DNA of 64,000 nucleotides from NCBI GenBank assembly GCA_015057035.1, contig SVFC01000001.1:1-64000 (forward strand), read 5' to 3'. The stretch comes from Lachnospiraceae bacterium (lineage in GTDB: Bacteria > Bacillota > Clostridia > Lachnospirales > Lachnospiraceae). Shown in pieces: positions 16,879-23,565 of this stretch (positions within the stretch are counted from its first letter, which is position 1; every line of letters begins with the position of its first letter). The translations under genes and the position numbers were made by a program. The notes beneath the pieces were generated by a model. It did no database searches. It saw only the letters and a list, made by a program, of their open reading frames with translations, and was not told the origin of the DNA.

Positions 16879-18606
16879 ATGAAGAATTTAAAGAAATTGT
16901 TATCCTATTATAAACCACATATGAAAATGTTCTGGGCAGATATGCTGTTTGCTACATTATCGGCATGTATTGCACTTACATTGCCACTGATTGTGCGATA
17001 TGTAACCAGTACATTAATCTATCTTCCAGCGGAAGAAATCGTTCGTCAGATTACCATAATTGGCATTGCACTGGTAGTTTTGATTGGACTTGATTTTTAC
17101 TGCAAATTTTTCATTGGAAATTACGGTCATGTTATGGGAGCAAAAATCGAATATGGCATGAGAGCAGAGATTTTTAATCATATGCAGAAATTGTCCTTCT
17201 CGTTTTATGACGATCAGAAGGTAGGGCAGCTTATGAGCCGTATTACTACGGATTTGTTTGAGATTACAGAGCTTTTGCATCATGGACCAGAGAATATTAT
17301 TTTGTCAGTTTTAAAAATCACAGGTGCGCTGATTATTTTAACAGGCATTAATCCAGTGCTTACTTTAGTGGCTTTTGCGGTTTTGCCATTTATGTTTACC
17401 TATGCATTTTTCCTAAATCGAAAGATGCGTAGTGCATTTCGAAGCAATCGTCAGAAAATCGCAGAAATCAATGCGCAGATTGAAGATAACCTGTCAGGAA
17501 TCCGTGTGGTGAAATCCTTTGCCAATGAAGAAGTGGAAAATCAGAAGTTTAAAGTTGGAAATGATGGATTTTTATCTGCGAAAAAGAATAGTTACTTCTA
17601 TATGGGAAGTTTTCAGGCGGGAATTGCTTCTTTTACAACGTTGATTCAGGTTTGTGTTATTGTGGTAGGAAGTCTCTTGATTTCCCAGGGAAGTCTTAAC
17701 GTGGTAGATTTGGTTACCTTCCTGCTTTATATTGGAGTGTTTACAGATCCAATTCGTACACTGATTGACTTTACCGAGCAGTTCCAGAACGGCTACAGTG
17801 GTTTTGAGCGTTTTATGGAAATTATGAATACGGAGCCTGACATTGCGGATGCTCCAAATGCCGTTGAATTAAAAGATGTCAAAGGCGACATTAGTTTTGA
17901 AGACGTTACCTTCCGCTATAATGATCATTCAGAAACCATATTAAACGGTGTAAATCTGGAAGTTCCAGCAGGAGCGTATATGGCTTTGGTTGGCTCTTCA
18001 GGAGCAGGAAAAACAACGCTGTGTTCTTTGATTCCGAGATTTTACGACGTAAATAGCGGAACTATTCGTATTGATGGTGTAGATATTCGTGAAGTGACTC
18101 TTAAGAGCCTTCGCAATCAGATTGGTATCGTACAGCAGGATGTATATCTGTTTGCAGGTACGATTTTTGAAAACATTTCCTATGGTAAGCCAGGGGCAAC
18201 GATGGAAGAAGTTATTGAGGCTGCAAAAAATGCTAATGCTCATGATTTCATTATGTCTTTCCCAGAGGGATATAACACTGACATCGGTCAGCGAGGTATC
18301 AAGCTTTCTGGCGGACAGAAACAACGTCTGTCTATTGCCAGAGTGTTCTTAAAGAACCCACCAATCCTGATTTTTGACGAGGCAACATCTGCCCTTGATA
18401 ATGAGAGCGAGAAAGTAGTGCAGGAATCTTTGGAAAGTCTTGCAAAGAACCGTACTACATTTGTCATTGCCCATCGTCTTACTACAATTCAGAATGCGGA
18501 AAAGATTCTGGTGCTCACAGAAGAAGGCATTGCTGAGTCTGGTACACACGAAGAATTGCTGATGAAGAAAGGAATTTATGAAAAATTATATCACATGCAT
18601 TTCTAA
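16879..18606 (+). CDS. ABC exporter half-transporter (fused permease and ATPase)
   Basis: The 575-residue protein has six TM segments in an ABC_membrane domain (about 18-300) and a C-terminal ATPase with Walker A GSSGAGKTT, Q-loop QQDVYLF, signature LSGGQKQRLSIARVF, Walker B ILIFDEATSALD and switch His in IAHRLTT. It is the MsbA/LmrA-like export type and would work as a homodimer, as no second half gene is adjacent. Substrate unknown. The downstream lysozyme gene begins 29 nt before its stop codon, so both are made from one transcript. Confidence 0.92.
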   Translation: MKNLKKLLSYYKPHMKMFWADMLFATLSACIALTLPLIVRYVTSTLIYLPAEEIVRQITIIGIALVVLIGLDFYCKFFIGNYGHVMGAKIEYGMRAEIFNHMQKLSFSFYDDQKVGQLMSRITTDLFEITELLHHGPENIILSVLKITGALIILTGINPVLTLVAFAVLPFMFTYAFFLNRKMRSAFRSNRQKIAEINAQIEDNLSGIRVVKSFANEEVENQKFKVGNDGFLSAKKNSYFYMGSFQAGIASFTTLIQVCVIVVGSLLISQGSLNVVDLVTFLLYIGVFTDPIRTLIDFTEQFQNGYSGFERFMEIMNTEPDIADAPNAVELKDVKGDISFEDVTFRYNDHSETILNGVNLEVPAGAYMALVGSSGAGKTTLCSLIPRFYDVNSGTIRIDGVDIREVTLKSLRNQIGIVQQDVYLFAGTIFENISYGKPGATMEEVIEAAKNANAHDFIMSFPEGYNTDIGQRGIKLSGGQKQRLSIARVFLKNPPILIFDEATSALDNESEKVVQESLESLAKNRTTFVIAHRLTTIQNAEKILVLTEEGIAESGTHEELLMKKGIYEKLYHMHF

Positions 18607-20134
18607 GAAAAATAGAGAAGCACTTCTGTATTGTGCTTTGGCATTGGTTGTGATTGTTATCGCATGTCTGGTGCTTTTGTGGGGGAATGCTTCAAATGCG
18701 AATACGAAAGATTCAGAAACTCAAAGTAGTTCGGAACTGAAGTCAGAATATGGAACTGAGACGGAAACAGGAGTGGTGACGGAGACAGAAACTGAATCGA
18801 CGATTGAGACTGAAACAGATTCTGTAACGGAATCAGATACAGTAACAGAAACAGAATCAAAAACGGAAACAGAATCGAAAACCGAAACAGAGTCCGAGTC
18901 TGAAACTGAATCGGAACCTACAACAGAAGAACCTGAGATTTTTATACCGAATAAGGAAGTCCTGCGTTATGGAATTGATGTTTCAAAATGGCAGGGAACC
19001 ATTGATTGGAAAAAAGTTGCAGATACAGGAATTGATTTTGTTTTAGTGCGTGTAGGGAACCGTACGCTTGTGGACGGTACCATCAAGGAAGACCCAACTG
19101 CCCGATATAATCTGCAGGAAGCAAATAAGTACGGAATTAAGGTTGGCGCCTATTTCTTTTCCACGGCTGTAACGGAGGCAGAAGCAAAGGAAGAGGCAGA
19201 CTGGGTGCTTAATCTTATCAAAGAATACAAGATTACATTCCCAGTAGTATATAATTGTGAGGGGTTTGAAAAAGAGGGAAATCGTCAGTATAAGCTTAGC
19301 AAGAGTGAGCGAACTGACTTGGCTTTGGTTTTCATGAATCACATTGCCAAGGCTGGCTATACACCAATGTTTTATGCGTCTAAGCTTGATATGGAGCAAG
19401 AAAAACATTGGGAGATGTCTCGCATTGAAGATAAGTACAAGGTTTGGGTGGCACAGTATATTACAGGAAAATACTCAGATGAGTTGAATTCTGGCTATAC
19501 CGGCATTCACGCTATGTGGCAGTACAGCAATAAGGGATCGATTGCTGGCATTAAGGGTTCAGTAGATTTGAATGTGTCTTATTTTGATATGGACACCGCT
19601 ATTGGTGGAGGAGCGTCTACGGATGATAAAGTCGATATTGATGCTCTTATGAATTTTAAAGAGGTAAGAGAAGAGGTTACCGCCAAAGAATCCACCAATT
19701 TAAGAGATTTTCCAAGTCAGGGAGAAGAGAGTAAGGTAATGTATACCTTACAAAATGGTGAAGTCGCCATTCGTACTGGAATAAGCGATACTGGCTGGTC
19801 CAGAGTGGAATATAGGGGACAGGTGTATTATGCAGTGTCTAGTCTTCTTACAACAGATTTAACGGTAGCACCATCGGATTCCGAAGAGGAAGATTCAGGG
19901 GAGATTAAAACGCAGTTTACAGAAGTAAACGAGAAGGTTACTGCCAAGGAAGTGGTTAACCTTCGTAACATCCCAAGTACAACATCTGAAGATTCTATTG
20001 TGGTAGCACAGTTAACTAAGGGAGAGGTTATTGTTCGAACTGGAATTAACACGGATGTAGGATGGTCGAGAGTAGAATATAACGGACAAGTGTTATATTG
20101 TGTTAGTAGTTATTTAGAGGTAGTTGAAGAGTAA
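18578..20134 (+). CDS. Membrane-anchored GH25 muramidase with two SH3-like domains
   Basis: A 518-residue cell-wall hydrolase: one N-terminal TM (about 14-35), a Thr/Glu/Ser-rich spacer (about 40-125, units such as TETESK), a GH25 lysozyme domain (about 131-330; GIDVSKWQG with Asp134) and two bacterial SH3-type repeats (about 370-425 and 450-515; VTAKE-NLR-P and GWSRVEY pattern). The usual catalytic D-x-E on strand 4 reads YNCEGF, so the Asp is Asn226 while Glu228 is kept. The start overlaps the ABC gene; an AAAGGA 5 nt upstream supports it. Probably acts in wall remodelling or daughter-cell separation. Confidence 0.87.
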   Translation: MKNYITCISKKNREALLYCALALVVIVIACLVLLWGNASNANTKDSETQSSSELKSEYGTETETGVVTETETESTIETETDSVTESDTVTETESKTETESKTETESESETESEPTTEEPEIFIPNKEVLRYGIDVSKWQGTIDWKKVADTGIDFVLVRVGNRTLVDGTIKEDPTARYNLQEANKYGIKVGAYFFSTAVTEAEAKEEADWVLNLIKEYKITFPVVYNCEGFEKEGNRQYKLSKSERTDLALVFMNHIAKAGYTPMFYASKLDMEQEKHWEMSRIEDKYKVWVAQYITGKYSDELNSGYTGIHAMWQYSNKGSIAGIKGSVDLNVSYFDMDTAIGGGASTDDKVDIDALMNFKEVREEVTAKESTNLRDFPSQGEESKVMYTLQNGEVAIRTGISDTGWSRVEYRGQVYYAVSSLLTTDLTVAPSDSEEEDSGEIKTQFTEVNEKVTAKEVVNLRNIPSTTSEDSIVVAQLTKGEVIVRTGINTDVGWSRVEYNGQVLYCVSSYLEVVEE

Positions 20135-20138
20135 AAAA

Positions 20139-20185
20139 TGGCTGTTGCAGATACCTATAAGGGTATGGTGTAACAGCCACTTTTT
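20139..20185. terminator. Bidirectional terminator
   Basis: Outer arms 20139-20146 and 20172-20179 are exact (TGGCTGTT/AACAGCCA), with a second inner stem GATACC/GGGTAT. A-rich and T-rich flanks lie on either side, between convergent genes. Confidence 0.75.
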
Positions 20186-20188
20186 GAA

Positions 20189-20629
20189 TTATAACATAAG
20201 TTTTGCAAGAAGTGCTTCTTGTAATACCTGGGAAAAGTTAATGTTCTGCTCTAAGGCTTTCTGGTTTAACCAGGCAGGAATGGTTAGTGTCTTTTTGACG
20301 GATTTTTCAAAATGTTCTTTGGCGTAGGCTGCTACGTCGACGGAGACCATGTTGACGAAAGAATTTGGTGAACGTGGGCATCCTTCTTCGTATAATTTGT
20401 CTTCAATTGCCTTGATGTTGACGCTAGATAAAGAAGACGGTGCAGGAATTTCATCGCCATCTATTTGCGCATCATAAATATATCCTGCTAAACAATCAAC
20501 GGCCATAAGCATTGCATCTTCCAGATTATCGCCACATGTAGCGAGATGGCCGTTTTCTAAATCTGGAAAAATCACAGAGTATCCTCCATTATCTTCTTCA
20601 AAAAAACAAGCTGGATACATAGTTAACAT
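20189..20629 (-). CDS. hicB: HicB antitoxin
   Basis: A 146-residue protein with the HicB partial RNase-H-like fold at the N terminus (YPACFFEEDNGGYSVIFPDL, then ENGHLATCGDNLEDAM and an A-DCLAGYI helix) and a C-terminal DNA-binding segment (KKTLTIPAWLNQKALEQN). It neutralises HicA and normally represses the operon. It begins 1 nt after the hicA stop codon; GGGGG in the hicA end supplies the ribosome site. Confidence 0.9.
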   Translation of the reverse strand: MLTMYPACFFEEDNGGYSVIFPDLENGHLATCGDNLEDAMLMAVDCLAGYIYDAQIDGDEIPAPSSLSSVNIKAIEDKLYEEGCPRSPNSFVNMVSVDVAAYAKEHFEKSVKKTLTIPAWLNQKALEQNINFSQVLQEALLAKLML

Positions 20630-20630
20630 A

Positions 20631-20846
20631 TTATTTTCCCCCTTTCTTATGAGGTGGTAGTTCTATTTGAGCCTGCTTTAATATTTCATGTTCTGTTTTG
20701 GCGTTCAAATCTTTAGTATGAAATGGAATCGTAACCTTGCCAGGTTTTGTTGGATGTTTATAATGCCGATGGGATCCTTTTTGCGAATCGTTGTACCATC
20801 CATCTGCCAGTAATATACGTTCCATTTCTTTTGGTGTTAATGGCAT
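20631..20846 (-). CDS. hicA: HicA mRNA interferase toxin
   Basis: The 71-residue toxin has the double-stranded-RNA-binding-like HicA fold with the catalytic histidine in the motif QKGSHRHYKHP, followed by VTIPFHTKDLNAKTEHEILKQ in the usual order. HicA cleaves mRNA during stress. It is first in the operon, toxin before antitoxin, the common hic order, and uses AAAGGAG 8 nt upstream of the start. Confidence 0.93.
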   Translation of the reverse strand: MPLTPKEMERILLADGWYNDSQKGSHRHYKHPTKPGKVTIPFHTKDLNAKTEHEILKQAQIELPPHKKGGK

Positions 20847-20860
20847 ATATTTTCTCCTTT

Positions 20861-20896
20861 ATTGTATGAATCTATACGTGTTTTGTCAACACGTAT
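20861..20896 (-). promoter_or_regulatory. hicAB promoter with palindromic operator over the -35 box
   Basis: Reading the minus strand, TTGACA (20889-20884) and TACAAT (20866-20861) are 17 bp apart. The exact palindrome ATACGTGTT/AACACGTAT (20874-20882 with 20888-20896) covers the -35 box. This is where HicB would be expected to bind for autorepression. Confidence 0.75.
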
Positions 20897-21161
20897 TTAG
20901 AAGACGCGTATTATTTGAGCGGGGATTATAGCTTGCATAGAACAAACATGATAAAAAAGATACTAACTTATGGATAATCGTTCGAATCGAACTATGAAAT
21001 CTAGATTGCTTGTTGGGGGCAAGCAATGAGATTTCCTATAGGATACTATATAGGGAATGTATTTACAACAGTTGCAATTTTGCGTGTTTCATTGTAAAAT
21101 AATTAGTTGTGAAAAAGCAAATAATAGGAAAAAATTTATATAAAGATAAGGAGATAGAAAA
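20897..21161 (+). promoter_or_regulatory. Upstream region of the CobW genes: palindromes and a promoter
   Basis: No gene is seen here. GTTCGAATCGAAC (20980-20992) is a 13-bp palindrome. A two-part hairpin follows: GAAATCT with AGATTTC (20996-21002, 21029-21035) enclosing ATTGCTTG with CAAGCAAT (21005-21012, 21020-21027). TTGCAA 21072-21077 with TAAAAT 21095-21100 (17 bp) is a good promoter for the next gene. The palindromes lie upstream of it, where a metal-responsive regulator might act; that is inference. Confidence 0.5.
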
Positions 21162-22466
21162 ATGACTAAAATTGATATTATTTCAGGTTTCCTTGGAGCA
21201 GGAAAAACAACATTTATCAAAAAAATGTTAGAAGAAGCTTTCAAAGGCGAACAGATTGTATTAATCGAAAACGAATTCGGTGAAGTTGGTATCGATGGCG
21301 GATTTTTAAAGGATTCTGGTATCGAAATCACAGAAATGAACTCAGGATGTATCTGTTGTTCCTTAGTTGGTGATTTTGCTACAAACTTAAACGAAGTAAT
21401 CACAAAATATCATCCAGACCGTATCTTAATTGAACCATCAGGTGTTGGCAAATTATCAGATGTTATGAAGTCTGTTATCGATATTGAAAAAGAGCAGGAT
21501 GTAAAACTGAACGCTCTTGTAACTGTTGTTAATGCTTTAAAAGCAAGCAAACAGATGAAAGCATTTGGAGAGTTCTTCAATAATCAGATTGAACATGCGA
21601 CAACGATTATCTTGAGCCGTAGCCAGAATGCAACAGCAGAGCAGTTAGAAGCTTGTGTAAAACAGATGCAGGAATTAAATCCTAAGGCTGCAATTATCAC
21701 AACTGCTTGGGATGCTATTGATGGAAAGCAGATTCTTAACGTTATGGAAGGACAGGATAGCCTTGAAATGAAGGTTCTTGCAGAACATCACGCACATGAA
21801 CATGAACATCACCATCACCATGAACATGGCGAAGATTGTACATGCGGATGTCATGACCATGACCATGAGCATGAACATCATCACGACCATGATGAAGACC
21901 ATGAATGCTGTCACGGACATCATCACCACGATGAAGACCATGAATGCTGTCACGGACATCATCACCACGATGAAGACCATGAATGCTGCCATGGACATCA
22001 CGACCATGATGAAGACCATGAATGCTGCCATGGACATCACCATCACGATGAGGACCACGAATGTTGCCATGACCATCACGACCATGAACACCATCATGAT
22101 CATGAACACCATCATGACCATGACGAGCACTGCACATGTGGCTGCCACGACCATGATCACGAACATGGACATCATCACCATCATGCAGATGATGTATTTA
22201 CAAGCTGGGGTAAGGAAACACCTCACAAGTTTGACCGTGCTAAGATTGAAGAAATCTTAAAAATCTTCTGTGATACAGAAGAATATGGAACAATTCTTCG
22301 TGCCAAGGGTATGGTTGAAAGCACTGACGGAACATGGATCTACTTCGATATGGTTCCAGGCGAATACGAGCTTCGCGAAGGTCAGCCAGATTACACAGGC
22401 AGACTTTGTGTCATCGGAACTGACATCGACGAACATAAATTATTAGAACTCTTCGAAATCGCTTAA
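21162..22466 (+). CDS. CobW/COG0523 GTPase with a long His-rich metal-binding insert
   Basis: The 434-residue protein is a G3E-family GTPase. Walker A is GFLGAGKT (9-16), followed by ENEFGEVGIDGG, the metal motif Cys63-Ile-Cys65-Cys66 and the EPSGVG loop. The usual NKxD base-recognition motif is replaced by ILSRSQN. Between the G domain and the CobW_C domain (about 365-430) lies a segment of about 135 residues (208-343) made almost only of His, Asp, Glu and Cys, with two CTCGCHDHDHEH blocks flanking five DEDHECCHGHHHH-like units. Such proteins are metallochaperones, usually for zinc, sometimes nickel or cobalt. It is cotranscribed with a second CobW-like gene 13 nt downstream. Confidence 0.9.
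   Translation: MTKIDIISGFLGAGKTTFIKKMLEEAFKGEQIVLIENEFGEVGIDGGFLKDSGIEITEMNSGCICCSLVGDFATNLNEVITKYHPDRILIEPSGVGKLSDVMKSVIDIEKEQDVKLNALVTVVNALKASKQMKAFGEFFNNQIEHATTIILSRSQNATAEQLEACVKQMQELNPKAAIITTAWDAIDGKQILNVMEGQDSLEMKVLAEHHAHEHEHHHHHEHGEDCTCGCHDHDHEHEHHHDHDEDHECCHGHHHHDEDHECCHGHHHHDEDHECCHGHHDHDEDHECCHGHHHHDEDHECCHDHHDHEHHHDHEHHHDHDEHCTCGCHDHDHEHGHHHHHADDVFTSWGKETPHKFDRAKIEEILKIFCDTEEYGTILRAKGMVESTDGTWIYFDMVPGEYELREGQPDYTGRLCVIGTDIDEHKLLELFEIA
21891..22085 (+). repeat. 39-bp in-frame tandem repeat in the CobW gene
   Basis: Five direct copies of a 39-bp unit begin at 21891, 21930, 21969, 22008 and 22047. Copies 1 and 2 are almost identical and copy 5 is most diverged. Each encodes 13 residues with two adjacent cysteines and five to six histidines. 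Copy number could change by slippage without breaking the frame. Confidence 0.85.
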
Positions 22467-22479
22467 TGGAGGAAAATAA

Positions 22480-23427
22480 ATGGCAAATCGCGAGATTCCA
22501 GTATATCTTTTTACTGGATTTATGGATAGCGGAAAAACCTCTCTCATTCAGGACACATTGTTTGAGAACGACTTTGCAGAAGCAGGTAAGGGCGTAATCA
22601 TTATGTGTGAAGACGGGGATGTGGAGTACGACCTTGAAAAACTGAAAACTGTGAATTTTTCAGTGGTGACCATTGAAAAGGAAGAGGATTTCACAGATGA
22701 AAAATTAAAAGAAATCAATGACCAGTACAAACCAGATCAGGTATTCATCGAATACAACGGAACCTGGGAGATTGCCCACATCTTAGAAGCGAAGCTTCCA
22801 AAGGGATGGGTGATGGTACAGGCTCTTGCAACGGTTGATTCCACCACATTTGATACCTACTGGAACAATATGCGTGCAATGATGCAGGAGCAGGTATTTG
22901 AAGCAGACGTTGTTATTTTTAACAGAACAGATGACACTACGGACCGCGGCAAACTCCGTCGTCAGATTAAGACGGTAAACCGTAAAGCTCAGATTGTGTA
23001 CGAGAGAACCGATGGAAGCATCGATGAGAGAGAGGAAGAACTTCCATTTGACATTAATCAGGAAGTAATCGAACTGTCTGATGCTGACTATGGTATCTGG
23101 TACATGGATGCAGTGGACAATTACAAGAAATACAATGGTAAAAAGGTAAAATTCCTTGCTCTTGTATATAATCCAGACAACCTTAAGAGCGGTGTGATGG
23201 TTCCAGGACGTTTTGCAATGACTTGCTGTGTGGATGATATTACATTCATTGGATTCAAGTGTAAGTATCCAAAAGAAAAAGAGATTCCACACAAATCATG
23301 GATTACCATTACTGCTGAGGTACGTGTGGAATTTGCAATGGAATATAAGGGAAAAGGCCCAGTTCTGTACCCAATCTCCATTGAGCCAGCAGAAAAACCA
23401 GAGGATGAACTGGTGTATTTCACCTAA
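22480..23427 (+). CDS. CobW-like GTPase fused to a YcgQ/DUF1980-like domain
   Basis: A 315-residue protein. The N-terminal ~180 residues form a second G3E-type GTPase: Walker A GFMDSGKT (13-20), CEDGDVEYD in place of the ENE switch, EYNGTW in place of EPSG, and NRTD as a possible NKxD. It lacks the CxCC metal motif. The C-terminal part (about 205-310; KFLALVYNPDNLKSGVMVPG, then RFAMTCCVDDITFIGFKC) matches my memory of the YcgQ/TIGR03943 (DUF1980) C-terminal domain. In Bacillus, YcgQ is linked to zinc limitation. The fusion and pairing suggest one metal-homeostasis machine. Confidence 0.75.
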   Translation: MANREIPVYLFTGFMDSGKTSLIQDTLFENDFAEAGKGVIIMCEDGDVEYDLEKLKTVNFSVVTIEKEEDFTDEKLKEINDQYKPDQVFIEYNGTWEIAHILEAKLPKGWVMVQALATVDSTTFDTYWNNMRAMMQEQVFEADVVIFNRTDDTTDRGKLRRQIKTVNRKAQIVYERTDGSIDEREEELPFDINQEVIELSDADYGIWYMDAVDNYKKYNGKKVKFLALVYNPDNLKSGVMVPGRFAMTCCVDDITFIGFKCKYPKEKEIPHKSWITITAEVRVEFAMEYKGKGPVLYPISIEPAEKPEDELVYFT

Positions 23428-23458
23428 AACATCCTGAGCAATTACAATTTGTGCTTAA

Positions 23459-23499
23459 AAAACGACTTTTTGTGAAAATCACAGGAAAGTCGTTTTTTT
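23459..23499 (+). terminator. Terminator after the CobW pair
   Basis: Arms 23459-23469 and 23486-23496 form an 11-bp exact stem AAAACGACTTT/AAAGTCGTTTT followed by T residues. Confidence 0.85.
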
Positions 23500-23565
23500 A
23501 TTGCTATAATCAAAAATAGAAAAGTATGGTACAATCAGATTATAACATATAAGGGAGAGGACATA

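Noticed and set aside
20915-21000. tRNA-like motif: GAGCGGGGATTATAGC followed by GTTCGAATC, the T-loop consensus
   Set aside because: No matching 3' acceptor arm, T stem or anticodon stem can be drawn; the GTTCGAATCGAAC is a simple palindrome.
21675-22260. Long open frames on the minus strand and in a second plus frame across the CobW His-rich segment
   Set aside because: They mirror the repetitive CAT/GAC codons of the real gene, give low-complexity Met/Val- or Thr/Met-rich products, and lack ribosome sites.
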